16,248 bases of DNA from assembly GCA_021768245.1 (NCBI GenBank), contig JAETNO010000036.1, positions 1-16,248 of the forward strand, written 5' to 3'. The translations under genes and the position numbers were made by a program. The notes beneath the pieces are model-generated. The model did no database searches and was not told the origin of the DNA. It worked only from the letters and a program-made list of their open reading frames with translations. Below, piece by piece: positions 6,736 through 15,858 of the stretch; the stretch's first letter is position 1; each line of letters begins with the position of its first letter. Source of the stretch: Bacteroidaceae bacterium. Lineage in GTDB: Bacteria; Bacteroidota; Bacteroidia; Bacteroidales; Muribaculaceae.

Positions 6736-7504
6736 AAATTTGCTCTCCGTCTACTTCACAGGCGGCTATCCGCATGTCGACTCAACAGCCGGAATAGTAA
6801 AAGCCCTTGCCAAAGGCGGAGTAGATATGATAGAAGTAGGTGTGCCGTTCTCCGACCCGATGGCTGACGGCCCCGTAATCCAGGAAAGCTCAACAATTGC
6901 CTTGCGCAATGGCATGACACTCGACCTTCTGCTCAATCAGGTAGAGGAAGTGCGGCAGGAGGTAAAGGATATTCCACTCGTGCTGATGGGCTATCTCAAC
7001 CCTATGATGCAATATGGCATAAGGCGTCTTTTTGAAAGATGCAGAGAGATAGGCATTGATGCGCTCATCATTCCCGATTTACCTTTCAAGGAGTATATGA
7101 GGGATTTCCGTGACCTCTGCGCGGAATATGATATCCCGATGATAATGCTGATTACCCCGGAAACCGACGATGAACGCATACGTCTTATCGACGGCAATTG
7201 CGACGGGTTCATATATATGGTGTCAGCGGCGGCTACAACCGGAACACGTGACAGTTTCGGCCACGGTCAACTTGAATACTTCAGACGCATTGACTCCCTC
7301 GGCTTGAAACATAAGAGATTGATTGGTTTCGGAATCTCAAACCCGTCGACATTCGCGGAAGCCTGCGCCTACAGCTCGGGGGCGATTATAGGTTCACTTT
7401 TCATCAAATGTCTCGCTTCAACCGCGTCGCCCGATGAAGCGGTCGGGAAACTCTTCGCAACAATAGGACGAATTCCTGCCCACGACGCAGACAAGGCAAG
7501 GTGA
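6692..7504 (+). CDS. trpA: Tryptophan synthase alpha chain
   Basis: Cleaves indole-3-glycerol phosphate to glyceraldehyde-3-phosphate and indole, which tunnels to TrpB. It has 270 residues. The catalytic pair is Glu48 in MIEVGVPFSDP and Asp59 in MADGPVIQ. The N-terminus with LLSVYFTGGYP is typical. Loop 6 reads MVSAAATTGTR in place of the more common VSxxGVTG, and GFGISNPST is the phosphate-site strand. The start lies inside the trpF 3' end (44-bp overlap), which implies coupled translation. It is the last trp gene. No intrinsic terminator is evident after it, and a separate promoter begins within 10 bp of its stop. Confidence 0.97.
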   Translation: MKTNRLQSLFGQKNKNLLSVYFTGGYPHVDSTAGIVKALAKGGVDMIEVGVPFSDPMADGPVIQESSTIALRNGMTLDLLLNQVEEVRQEVKDIPLVLMGYLNPMMQYGIRRLFERCREIGIDALIIPDLPFKEYMRDFRDLCAEYDIPMIMLITPETDDERIRLIDGNCDGFIYMVSAAATTGTRDSFGHGQLEYFRRIDSLGLKHKRLIGFGISNPSTFAEACAYSSGAIIGSLFIKCLASTASPDEAVGKLFATIGRIPAHDADKAR

Positions 7505-7512
7505 TTTTTCGG

Positions 7513-7544
7513 TTTGCTACAATTGAAGATAATTGTTAAATTTG
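7513..7544 (+). promoter_or_regulatory. Promoter of the queF-queC unit
   Basis: TTTG at 7513-7516, a 20-nt spacer and TAAATTTG at 7537-7544 match the Bacteroidetes housekeeping promoter. Transcription would start near 7551, leaving a leader of about 25 nt before the queF ATG at 7576. That is too short for a preQ1 riboswitch. It separates queF-queC expression from the attenuated trp operon, although trp read-through remains possible. Confidence 0.75.
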
Positions 7545-7575
7545 CAGATTGTAAACAAAACTGATTTTTCAATCG

Positions 7576-8046
7576 ATGCGTTCAGAAAAAGAATTAGACG
7601 GAGTGTCGCTTTTGGGAAATACAAAAGTCGACTATCCAACACAATATGCCCCGGAGGTGCTGGAGACATTTGTCAACAAGCATCCCGACAATGAATATCT
7701 CGTCACTTTCACTTGCCCGGAATTCACGTCACTTTGCCCGAAGACCGGTCAGCCGGATTTCGCAAAGATACTGATTTCATATATTCCGCGTGAAAAGATG
7801 GTGGAAAGCAAGAGCCTGAAACTCTATCTTTTCAGTTTCCGCAATCACGGCGATTTCCACGAAGACTGCGTAAACATCATCATGAAGGACCTTATCGCCC
7901 TCATGGATCCGCGTTATATTGAAGTAAAAGGCATCTTCACGCCTCGTGGCGGCATTGCAATCCACCCTTTCGCTAACTATGGTGACAATGACCATCAGGA
8001 TATGGTCAAAGAACGCATGTTAGCTTCTTTCCCTAATGAATTCTAA
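7576..8046 (+). CDS. queF: NADPH-dependent 7-cyano-7-deazaguanine (preQ0) reductase
   Basis: Reduces the nitrile of preQ0 to the aminomethyl group of preQ1 in queuosine tRNA modification. At 156 residues it is the short, single-domain (YkvM-type) form. The nucleophile is Cys54 in FTSLCPKTGQPD, with Asp61 as the proton donor. The QueF signature ESKSLKLY is at 77-84, and FHED around 94-97 provides the substrate-binding His-Glu. Closely related GTP cyclohydrolase I lacks this signature. It lies 12 bp upstream of queC, the enzyme that makes its substrate. Confidence 0.96.
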   Translation: MRSEKELDGVSLLGNTKVDYPTQYAPEVLETFVNKHPDNEYLVTFTCPEFTSLCPKTGQPDFAKILISYIPREKMVESKSLKLYLFSFRNHGDFHEDCVNIIMKDLIALMDPRYIEVKGIFTPRGGIAIHPFANYGDNDHQDMVKERMLASFPNEF

Positions 8047-8058
8047 CTATTAAAAACC

Positions 8059-8706
8059 ATGGCAAAAGATTCTTTGTTAGTGCTCTCCGGAGGGATGGAT
8101 TCCGTCACCATGCTTTGGGAATATAAAGATGAGATAGCGGCGGCTGTCACGTTTCAATATGGCTCGAACCATAACCGCAGGGAAGCTGAGTGCGCGCGAC
8201 GCAATTGCGAAATTCTCGGCGTGAAATGGATTGAAATTGACCTTACATTCATGGCCCGTCACTTTAAAAGCTCACTGCTCGAGGGGGCTGAAGCCATACC
8301 GGAAGGCAACTACGATGATGAGAATATGCGCTCTACGGTAGTCCCGTTCCGCAATGGCATCATGCTGTCGGTAGCTGCCGGACTTGCGGAAAGCATGGGG
8401 CTGAAAAATGTCATGATTGCCAATCATTCAGGCGACCATGCCATCTATCCCGATTGCCGACCGGAATTTATCTCTTCAATGGGAAATGCCATTTCGGATG
8501 GCACTTATGAACACATATGTCTCAAAGCTCCCTATACCAGCCTGACTAAAGGAGAGATAGCTGTCCACGGCAAGAAACTCGGCGTGGACTACAGACTGAC
8601 TTATTCATGTTATAAGGGCGGCGAGCACCATTGCGGGAAATGCGGCACCTGTGTGGAACGCCGCGAAGCCCTCGAATATGCCGGAATCAAATTTGAAAAC
8701 GACTGA
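8059..8706 (+). CDS. queC: 7-cyano-7-deazaguanine (preQ0) synthase
   Basis: ATP-dependent conversion of 7-carboxy-7-deazaguanine and ammonia to preQ0, the step before QueF. It has 215 residues. The ATP-pyrophosphatase loop SGGMDS is at 10-15. The zinc site is formed by Cys184, Cys192, Cys195 and Cys198 in CYKGGEHHCGKCGTC. The start at 8059 gives the normal MAKDSLLVLSGG opening. It forms an operon with queF. QueD and QueE, needed for the earlier steps, are not in the window and must be elsewhere. Confidence 0.96.
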   Translation: MAKDSLLVLSGGMDSVTMLWEYKDEIAAAVTFQYGSNHNRREAECARRNCEILGVKWIEIDLTFMARHFKSSLLEGAEAIPEGNYDDENMRSTVVPFRNGIMLSVAAGLAESMGLKNVMIANHSGDHAIYPDCRPEFISSMGNAISDGTYEHICLKAPYTSLTKGEIAVHGKKLGVDYRLTYSCYKGGEHHCGKCGTCVERREALEYAGIKFEND

Positions 8707-8715
8707 AAAACTTTG

Positions 8716-9546
8716 ATGCCCACCAACCCAAAACCGCGTCGACGGCAACGCCGTCGGTTCAGCCTTGTGAAAACCCTGAGGCTCCTGCTTCCGCTTGCCC
8801 TTTTCATAAGTCTGTGTGTGGTCATGTGTACTCCTTCCCATTGTAGCGAGGGTGATGGTTCGGAAACCGTTGTAGCATATAAGGCCAAGACAAAGAGATT
8901 CACGAGTGTCAAGCAACTTGAAACCGACAGTGTGAGTCAACATCTCGCCCATTTGCCGGAAATGCCGGAACCGACAAGAAGTATCAAGGTGAATTATTTC
9001 GGAAATCTCCGCCAGTTTTTCAATGACAGCAACTATGTCCATTGGGAAGAGGCTGAGCTTTACGGCATAACCCCTCTGACAGACACCCGCTCCCATTGGC
9101 AGCTACGCACACCGATTGTCAAGGTTACCACCTGCCCCGACTTTTTCATCGACTCGCTCGTCTATTCCCGTCCCTACCTCGTGCCTGTCGCAGCGGCCAG
9201 GCTCCATGAAATCGGGCGGCGCTTCCGCGACAGCATCGATTCGCGTGGAGGTGGTGACTACCGTATAAAAGTCACAAGTCTGTTGCGTACTCCCCGGACA
9301 GTCAAATATCTCCGCAGGCGCAACCGCAATGCGATTGACTCCTCGGTGCATCAGTTGGGCACTACTTTCGATATCTCATACGCCTCTTTCATTGCATCCA
9401 ACGACCTTAATCCCCGTAGCGTCGATGACTTGAAAGGAATTTTGGCCGAAGTGCTTAAATCCATGCGGGAGGAAGGGAAAATATGGGTGAAATATGAACG
9501 TGGGCAACCATGTTTCCACATAACGGCCCGCAAGCCTCAAGACTGA
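8716..9546 (+). CDS. DUF5715-like membrane-anchored protein with M15-type peptidase signature
   Basis: 276 residues from the ATG at 8716, nine bases after the queC stop; a TTG one codon upstream is unlikely. The N-terminus is very basic (PRRRQRRR) and is followed by one hydrophobic segment at about 21-38. This fits a signal anchor with a periplasmic body. Cys38 follows VVM, a poor lipobox, so lipoprotein status is doubtful. The C-terminal half has TSLLRTPRT (187-195), then SSVHQLGTTFD with His212 and Asp219, and CFHIT with His268. That spacing resembles the SxHxxGxxxD and final His zinc ligands of M15/VanY peptidoglycan carboxypeptidases. It probably acts on cell wall, but this is inference from the motif; the family is known to me mainly as a domain of unknown function. 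Confidence 0.7.
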   Translation: MPTNPKPRRRQRRRFSLVKTLRLLLPLALFISLCVVMCTPSHCSEGDGSETVVAYKAKTKRFTSVKQLETDSVSQHLAHLPEMPEPTRSIKVNYFGNLRQFFNDSNYVHWEEAELYGITPLTDTRSHWQLRTPIVKVTTCPDFFIDSLVYSRPYLVPVAAARLHEIGRRFRDSIDSRGGGDYRIKVTSLLRTPRTVKYLRRRNRNAIDSSVHQLGTTFDISYASFIASNDLNPRSVDDLKGILAEVLKSMREEGKIWVKYERGQPCFHITARKPQD

Positions 9547-9642
9547 CACGATAGAGGAGATACTGTCGATACCGAACAAAGCGAGAGCCGGATGTTTATT
9601 ATTCAAGTAAGGGACTATTTATTAATTTAATTCTGACAGACG

Positions 9643-12600
9643 ATGAGCGAACAGAACTCAGGAAATCCACGGAATGATGGCAATGACGTCACTCAGTCCG
9701 GCAACAATGCTCCGAAAAAGAAACGTGCTGTGTGGATTCGGATTCTCCGTGCCGTGGGCTTCACACTGCTTGCGCTTCTGGTGCTCATTCTCGTAGTCAT
9801 AACGATTGCCGTCTCCTACCTGAAACCTGAACGGCTTACTCCTCTCGTAGAGAAATATGCCAACGAATATCTCAAAGCCGACGTAGACCTCGGACGGGTC
9901 GAAATTTCATTCTGGAGCACTTTCCCGAAATTTGAACTTGATGTCCGCGACCTTAAAGTCAACAGTAAGACTTTCGACCGCCTGCCGGCTGAGGTAAAAC
10001 AGAAACTGCCTGTATTTTCCGATTCGCTGCTCTCTATCCGCCATTTCAACGGAGGCGTCAATCTGACAAAACTTTCCGTCGGCAAGATAGCTCTCTACGA
10101 TGTCGTTTTCGAACGGCCGGTAATAAACATTGTCCAGGCCACACCGGAGCTTTCAAACCTTGATATATTCCCTGAGTCCACAGAAGAAAAAGAAGAAAGT
10201 CCCGCAGTCGTTCCTGATTTTTCAATCGGGACATTCCGTATACTCGACGGTATGCCTGTGCGATATGTCTCAATACCTGATTCTATTGATGTCGGAATAA
10301 ATCTTACGACTACAGAATTGCAGGGCGAAAAATCGCCTGATTATAAAGTCGACGTCCAAGGGTTAACAAGTGCGGCCATCTCCTCATTTCATCTCAATAA
10401 ACTATCGTTCGGCATGGGTGGAGAAATCAAATGGGACCATTCCACGCCTTATAATGTCGCCATGCGTGATTTCAATCTCCGTCTCGGTGACGTAAAGGCC
10501 CTTCTCTCAGCCGATGTCGATTTTGACGACAATCTGAAAGTCAATTTTCTTGATTTCCAGTTGCCGCCCACACCATATTCCAGTCTCGTCGCCCTGATTC
10601 CGGATGAGATGCGTGGGGATCTTTCAAAAGTCAAGGCAAATCTCAATGTAGAGCTTGGTTTTAAACTCTCGGAACCATATTCACCTGCCATTGACTCGCT
10701 TCCATCATTCTCCTTGGATGTTAATATTCCGGAAGGGCAGCTGTCATATGAGCAGCTATCCCTTGACCGTCTCGCGCTCAGCGCTTCAGCGGATATCAAC
10801 GGGAAGACCCTTGACAAATCGACAGTCAATATATCTAAACTTCTTGCAATCGGAGAGGGAGTAGGTTTTGAATTGAAAGCCGACCTGTCAAAACTCCTGA
10901 CCGACCCTACGGCTGATGGTACTTTCCGAGGAGGGATGGATTTCAGTAAACTTCCATCAACCCTTCTTGCGAAACTTCCATGCAAGATTAGCGGAGACCT
11001 GCGTGCCGACAGCAAGTTTTTTGTCAGACGCAGCTATCTGTCCAAAAACAATTTCCACCGTATCCGTCTCAGCGGTGATGCTACCTTGAAAAATCTTCGG
11101 GTGTCGATGCCTGAACTGCCTGCCGACCTTTATTCAAAGACAATCGAACTCAAACTTGGCACAAATTCATCCTTCACCCGAGGACAGATAACCGTAGATT
11201 CTCTTCTTACGGCATCATTAAAAATCGACACTATCTCCGCAGATGTTACCGGAATGGAATTGCGTGCCGGCGCCCTGAAACTTGGCGTTGGCTGCCAAAA
11301 CACGGCATCGTCGGTCGACACGGCGATTATAAATCCTATCGGCGGACGAATTGTAGCCGAAAGGATTTCTTTCAAATCACAGGAAGACTCCATGCGTGTG
11401 CGTTTAAGGAAATCCACCATCGGAGCGACATTGCGCCGCTTCAAGGGCGACAATAAAAAGCCGCAACTTCATCTTGACATAGCGACGGAGAGGGCTTTCT
11501 ACGGCGACCGGGTTAACCGGGCAATGTTGCGAAAGGCGTTGCTTTTTGTCACAGTCCATCCAAGCCAGCCCCGCACAGGCATGTTGCGTAACAACTATCT
11601 GACAGACTCCCTCTCAAAGCTCTACCCCGATTTGTCAGCTGATTCCATATTCGTTCTTGCTAAGGATATTCGCAAGGCACGTCGCAGACAGCTGTCTATA
11701 GCCGACAGTACAGCCGTAGCTCAGGGTGAAGTTATCGATATCAGTGTCGATAATTCTATGAAACGCCTGCTGCGTCAATGGGACGCGAAAGGAGTGCTTA
11801 AGGCCGAACGCATGCGGGTGTTCACACCCTATTTCCCCTTGCCAAACAGTCTGAGCGACCTTAACATGCGCTTTACATCCGATTCCGTAACCATCACCGA
11901 TACCCACCTTCGCTCTGGTCGCAGTGAGGTGACACTTAACGGTGCGATTTCCAATATTACGCGTGCTTTGACGTCCCGCAATCACAAGCAATCCATAAAA
12001 CTGGATTTCAACCTCAGTGGAGACACTATTGATGTCAATCAGCTTGCCTCCGCAGCCTTTGCGGGCGCCGCTTTTGCTGAGCGTGATTCAGCGGACGTAT
12101 ATATAGCCCCCGACACAGAAAACGAGCGGGAACTTCAGGCTTCCGTACAGACCGGTGCAGATAGTGTCGCAGTCCTTGTTGTTCCCTCAAACGTGGAGGC
12201 AAATCTTGCCATAACGGCTAAAAACATCGTATACTCCGACATAATATTCCATGATTTCAAAGGCAATCTGAACGTCTATAACGGTGCGATAAACCTCGAG
12301 AGGATGGGAGCACGGACCGATGTCGGGTCTGTTAACTTGAACGCACTCTACAGTGCCCCCTCAAAACACGACGCCTCATTTGCCTTCGGTATGAGAGTCA
12401 GCGATTTGCGCATAGCCCAGTTTATCGACCTCGTGCCCTCGCTTGATTCAATAATGCCCTTGCTTTCAGACATAAGCGGTGTAATCAATGCCGACATTGC
12501 GGCCACCACCGATATAGACTCGCTGATGAACATCGACATTCCCTCCCTGAAAGCGGCGGTGAAACTGTCGGGCGACAGCCTTGTTCTCATTGACCCGCAG

Positions 12601-13164
12601 ACTTTCCGTAAAATCGGGAAATGGCTGCTTTTCAAGCATAAGGAGCGCAACGTAATCGACCATATGAACGTCGAGATGATTGTCAATAATTCCCAGCTTG
12701 AATTGTTCCCCTTCATCTTTGACCTCGACCGTTATAAACTCGGAGTCATGGGCGGTAACGACATGGCAATGAACCTTCACTACCATATTGCCGTGCTCAA
12801 ATCTCCACTGCCGTTTAAATTCGGTATAAATGTCTCCGGCAATGTCGACAACATGAAAATCCGTCTCGGCAAAGCCAAGTTCAATGAGAAGAACATGCCT
12901 CGTACGGTTGCCATAGCTGACACTACCCGGATAAATCTCGTGCGTGAAATCGGTAATATATTCCGTCGTGGTGTCCGCAATTCGAAGATGAGAGGCCTTG
13001 ATTTTTCTAAAATCACTTCCGCCCAGGCAGCCGACGCAGGCATTGCTGCTGACACAATCTCTCATGCCGATTCTCTCTACTTCATAAAGGAAGGGTTGAT
13101 TCCCGCACCCGATACCGTTCCGACATCAGTGACTCCCCTGAAAAATAAAAAATCAAAAAAATGA
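9643..13164 (+). CDS. Large AsmA-family envelope protein
   Basis: 1173 residues. A short polar N-terminus ending in KKKR (25-28) precedes one membrane helix at about 36-59, so the rest should be periplasmic. LTPLVEKYANEYLKADVDLGRVEISF and the following WSTFPKFELDVRDL region are typical of the AsmA N-terminal domain. From about 870 to 1080 the repeated short beta strands, including SDISGVINADI and FKFGINVSGNVDNMKIRLGKAKF, match the AsmA-like C-terminal domain. Relatives (AsmA, YhdP, TamB) form long beta-grooves thought to carry lipids between the membranes; that role here is inference. No clear promoter is seen in the 96-bp gap upstream. The stop overlaps the next start (ATGA), so the HAD gene is likely co-translated. 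Confidence 0.85.
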   Translation: MSEQNSGNPRNDGNDVTQSGNNAPKKKRAVWIRILRAVGFTLLALLVLILVVITIAVSYLKPERLTPLVEKYANEYLKADVDLGRVEISFWSTFPKFELDVRDLKVNSKTFDRLPAEVKQKLPVFSDSLLSIRHFNGGVNLTKLSVGKIALYDVVFERPVINIVQATPELSNLDIFPESTEEKEESPAVVPDFSIGTFRILDGMPVRYVSIPDSIDVGINLTTTELQGEKSPDYKVDVQGLTSAAISSFHLNKLSFGMGGEIKWDHSTPYNVAMRDFNLRLGDVKALLSADVDFDDNLKVNFLDFQLPPTPYSSLVALIPDEMRGDLSKVKANLNVELGFKLSEPYSPAIDSLPSFSLDVNIPEGQLSYEQLSLDRLALSASADINGKTLDKSTVNISKLLAIGEGVGFELKADLSKLLTDPTADGTFRGGMDFSKLPSTLLAKLPCKISGDLRADSKFFVRRSYLSKNNFHRIRLSGDATLKNLRVSMPELPADLYSKTIELKLGTNSSFTRGQITVDSLLTASLKIDTISADVTGMELRAGALKLGVGCQNTASSVDTAIINPIGGRIVAERISFKSQEDSMRVRLRKSTIGATLRRFKGDNKKPQLHLDIATERAFYGDRVNRAMLRKALLFVTVHPSQPRTGMLRNNYLTDSLSKLYPDLSADSIFVLAKDIRKARRRQLSIADSTAVAQGEVIDISVDNSMKRLLRQWDAKGVLKAERMRVFTPYFPLPNSLSDLNMRFTSDSVTITDTHLRSGRSEVTLNGAISNITRALTSRNHKQSIKLDFNLSGDTIDVNQLASAAFAGAAFAERDSADVYIAPDTENERELQASVQTGADSVAVLVVPSNVEANLAITAKNIVYSDIIFHDFKGNLNVYNGAINLERMGARTDVGSVNLNALYSAPSKHDASFAFGMRVSDLRIAQFIDLVPSLDSIMPLLSDISGVINADIAATTDIDSLMNIDIPSLKAAVKLSGDSLVLIDPQTFRKIGKWLLFKHKERNVIDHMNVEMIVNNSQLELFPFIFDLDRYKLGVMGGNDMAMNLHYHIAVLKSPLPFKFGINVSGNVDNMKIRLGKAKFNEKNMPRTVAIADTTRINLVREIGNIFRRGVRNSKMRGLDFSKITSAQAADAGIAADTISHADSLYFIKEGLIPAPDTVPTSVTPLKNKKSKK

Positions 13165-13922
13165 TTCCTCCTGTTCCTTACGCACTCGAAATAAACCGCT
13201 TCCTCCAACGTCACCACTATGACCGCGTGGAGCCTAAAGCCGCACTTATCGATATGGACGGCACCCTCTATGACTCCATGCCAAACCATACGGCAGCGTG
13301 GTATCGTATGATGTCTGAACAAGGGATTGAATGTCAACGCGATGAATTCTACCTATATGAAGGTGCGACAGGTGCGGCGACAATTAATAAACTTTTTCTC
13401 AGAGCCTACAACAGGAATGCCACTCCTGAAGAGGTGGAAAGCCTTTATCATCTGAAGACCCTGTATTTTCAGGAACAGCCCCCTGTAAAACCCATGCCGG
13501 GAGTGAAAGAAATGCTTGAAATCCTTAAGGAAATAGGCATGCGGCGGGTGCTTGTCACAGGCTCGGGCCAAAATTCACTGTTGAACCGTATTTCCACTGA
13601 CTTTCCGGATATATTTGAAACGGAAATGCGGGTGACCTCGCGTGATGTAACCCACGGCAAGCCTCATCCAGAACCGTTCATCCGTGCCATGCAGCTTGCA
13701 CGGGTGAAGCCGTCACAGTCAATTGTGATTGAAAACGCCCCTCTGGGAGTTGAAGCCGGTGACAAGGCAGGCGCTTTCACAATAGGAATTACCACGGGGC
13801 CTATTCCACGAAAGGCGATGGAGGACGCCGGTGCGGCAATTGTCTTTGACTCAATGCCTGAATTCGCCGAGAAACTTCCTTCGCTTATTCTCTCATTACT
13901 CACCGTCATAAAGGAACCCTAA
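13161..13922 (+). CDS. HAD-superfamily hydrolase, beta-phosphoglucomutase-like
   Basis: 253 residues. Motif I is DMDGTLYDS with nucleophile Asp31 and acid/base Asp33. An alpha-helical cap follows (about 40-110). Motif II is TGSGQ with Thr133, motif III Lys167 in GKPHPEPF, and motif IV ENAPLGVEAG with Glu191. The second acidic position of motif IV is Asn192, seen in some members. The fold and motifs indicate a phosphatase or phosphomutase acting on a small phosphorylated metabolite; the substrate cannot be read from sequence. About 25 residues precede the domain. The ATG overlaps the AsmA-like stop codon by four bases, right after an A7 run (13154-13160), and aroB starts 18 bp downstream. Confidence 0.87.
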   Translation: MIPPVPYALEINRFLQRHHYDRVEPKAALIDMDGTLYDSMPNHTAAWYRMMSEQGIECQRDEFYLYEGATGAATINKLFLRAYNRNATPEEVESLYHLKTLYFQEQPPVKPMPGVKEMLEILKEIGMRRVLVTGSGQNSLLNRISTDFPDIFETEMRVTSRDVTHGKPHPEPFIRAMQLARVKPSQSIVIENAPLGVEAGDKAGAFTIGITTGPIPRKAMEDAGAAIVFDSMPEFAEKLPSLILSLLTVIKEP

Positions 13923-13940
13923 ACCACATAGCGCTTTTCA

Positions 13941-14984
13941 ATGCAGACCATAATCTTCACCAACGAAGTCCGCGAAGCTGTCATAAACCTCATCGACAGT
14001 CTCAAACCGGCAAGCGTTCATATAATTACCGATACCAACGTAAACCGCGAGGTTATTCCGTCCCTCGGACTTGACTATCCGACAATTATAGTTGACGCCG
14101 GCGATGAAAACAAAAATATTGAATCGCTTTCCTCTATATGGAGCCGTTTGATTGAGCAAGGAGCCACACGTAAATCTCTTGTTATAAATATAGGCGGTGG
14201 AGTGGTCACCGATATGGGTGGATTTGCGGCTGCTACGTTCAAGCGCGGTCTGCGTTTCATAAATGTGCCGACAACGCTCCTGTCTGCGGTAGATGCTGCG
14301 GTTGGAGGAAAGACCGGAATAAATTTCAACGGATTGAAAAACGAAATCGGAGCCTTTGCCAAGGCCGATGCAGTGCTTATCTCCACGATACTGTTTTCGA
14401 CATTGCCTCCGGAAGAAATTCTGTCGGGCTATGCCGAAATGCTTAAACACGGACTGTTGTCGTCAGAATCAGATTATCGTGAATTACTCGGCTACGATAT
14501 CCTGAATGCAAATCTTGAAAGCCTGCTGTCATTACTCGAAAAAAGCGTAAAGGTAAAAGAGAGAATAGTGACCGAAGACCCTTTCGAGAAGGGTATCAGA
14601 CGTGCCCTTAACCTCGGTCATACTGCCGGACATGCCTTCGAGTCGCTTGCGATGCGTAAAAAACGCCCCATCCCTCATGGCTACGCCGTTGCATTCGGGA
14701 TACTCCTGGAAATGATTATCTCCCATTCCCTCGAAGGATTCCCCTCCGAAGAGATATACGGTTATGCTGAGTATCTTAAAAACAATGGCTACGGCTCACC
14801 TGAAATCGGATGCAAAGACTATGATGACATCATAGAACTTATGCGCCATGATAAGAAAAACGACACTCCGGGCGCAATAAATTTCACCCTCCTGTCAGCT
14901 CCGGGAACCCCCTTGATTGACCGCACGGCTCCGGAAACGGAAATCCTTACAGCCCTTGATATTTTCCGGGATATAATGGATTGA
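13941..14984 (+). CDS. aroB: 3-dehydroquinate synthase
   Basis: Second step of the shikimate pathway: DAHP to 3-dehydroquinate, using NAD+ and a divalent metal. It has 347 residues. The NAD-binding glycine stretch is GGGVVTDMGGF (85-95). PTTLLSAVDAAVGGKTGIN (110-128) holds the catalytic lysine region. Metal ligands are Glu166 in SGYAEMLKHG, His227 in NLGHTAGHAFE and His246 in PHGYAV. Its product leads to the chorismate used by TrpE/TrpG in the same window, though they are in different transcription units. It ends one base before the convergent outer-membrane gene, leaving no space for a conventional intergenic terminator. Confidence 0.96.
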   Translation: MQTIIFTNEVREAVINLIDSLKPASVHIITDTNVNREVIPSLGLDYPTIIVDAGDENKNIESLSSIWSRLIEQGATRKSLVINIGGGVVTDMGGFAAATFKRGLRFINVPTTLLSAVDAAVGGKTGINFNGLKNEIGAFAKADAVLISTILFSTLPPEEILSGYAEMLKHGLLSSESDYRELLGYDILNANLESLLSLLEKSVKVKERIVTEDPFEKGIRRALNLGHTAGHAFESLAMRKKRPIPHGYAVAFGILLEMIISHSLEGFPSEEIYGYAEYLKNNGYGSPEIGCKDYDDIIELMRHDKKNDTPGAINFTLLSAPGTPLIDRTAPETEILTALDIFRDIMD

Positions 14985-14985
14985 C

Positions 14986-15738
14986 TTAGAAATGATATCC
15001 GGCTGTGGCGAAAAGTCCGATGTTGTGCGCATTAGGACTGACTATACCGTCACTGTTGGCCACATTCCTGAAGCCGAAGTGCCCTCTTACGCCGACAGAA
15101 ATTTTATTGGCGAACGTAAGCCCCGTCGCGATATGCAGCCCCATGTCAAAATCGTGATATGAATTTATGAAGGCCTTGTTGTCGTCATAATAATTCGATT
15201 TGACCTGAGTCTTTGTGGTCATAAGTTCTCCAAGTTCATTGACTTTGGCATTATATATGGTGGCTTTTTGTTTCCCACCGGTGCCGCTGGCAAAATAGAT
15301 ACCACCGTCCACATTCCACTTCACACTCGGTGCGAGATTGAAATTAAAAGTGATGTACACCGGGATATCAACCGTCCGGTAGTTATTCTCGATAAAAACA
15401 TTGGATACATTCTGATTGGTCTCACTTGTGACAGCAAGATCCATCTTCCCGGAATTGCGCAGATAGTTGAATTCAGTCCCGAGGCCCACAAACGAAGTGA
15501 AATTTAACTTCGCCCCGACACCTATTCCCCATGCAAACCCCATCGAATTATTGAGGTCGGTAATCTGCGGATAGCAGCTTTTGTAATTTTGGGTGACATA
15601 ACTTCCGCCGAGTAATATATGGGCATCCAGATCCAAAAATTTCTTAGCCTTGCCATGCACTATAAGTTGGGCATTTGACTGAAAAGGCAGAAACACACAA
15701 AAAAGGATTGCTATGATGAAGGAAAATTTCTTTTTCAT
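14986..15738 (-). CDS. Outer membrane beta-barrel protein (porin/PorT-like)
   Basis: 250 residues on the minus strand. A clear signal peptide (Lys-rich start, hydrophobic core, cleavage expected after SNA at 21-23, leaving mature Gln24) is followed by alternating short beta strands. Examples are MGFAWGIGVGAKLNF, SFVGLGTEFNYLR and TVDIPVYITFNFNL. The protein ends AGYHF, with the terminal aromatic residue used for BAM-dependent barrel insertion. The pattern fits the Bacteroidetes outer-membrane beta-barrel family with eight to ten strands. Such proteins are diverse, and function (adhesion, structure, small-solute passage) cannot be assigned. It has its own promoter and is convergent with aroB. 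Confidence 0.85.
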   Translation of the reverse strand: MKKKFSFIIAILFCVFLPFQSNAQLIVHGKAKKFLDLDAHILLGGSYVTQNYKSCYPQITDLNNSMGFAWGIGVGAKLNFTSFVGLGTEFNYLRNSGKMDLAVTSETNQNVSNVFIENNYRTVDIPVYITFNFNLAPSVKWNVDGGIYFASGTGGKQKATIYNAKVNELGELMTTKTQVKSNYYDDNKAFINSYHDFDMGLHIATGLTFANKISVGVRGHFGFRNVANSDGIVSPNAHNIGLFATAGYHF

Positions 15739-15790
15739 ACCTATGGAATCTTTAGTGACTGATTAGGAATTATTGTGTTGAATTCACCGC

Positions 15791-15822
15791 CAAAATTACG
15801 TCAAAAGCCATTCAAAAACAAA
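15791..15822 (-). promoter_or_regulatory. Promoter of the outer-membrane beta-barrel gene
   Basis: Read on the minus strand: TTTG at 15822-15819, a 20-nt spacer, TAATTTTG at 15798-15791. This is a full match to the Bacteroidetes -33/-7 pattern. The start of transcription would be near 15784, giving a leader of about 45 nt before the ATG at 15738. Confidence 0.75.
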
Positions 15823-15858
15823 CCTCTTCCCCAAAATAGATAAAAAATGACAATTTTG

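Noticed and set aside
7545..7575. preQ1 riboswitch upstream of queF
   Set aside because: Only about 25 nt separate the predicted transcription start from the ATG, too little for the aptamer and expression platform, and no suitable hairpin is seen.
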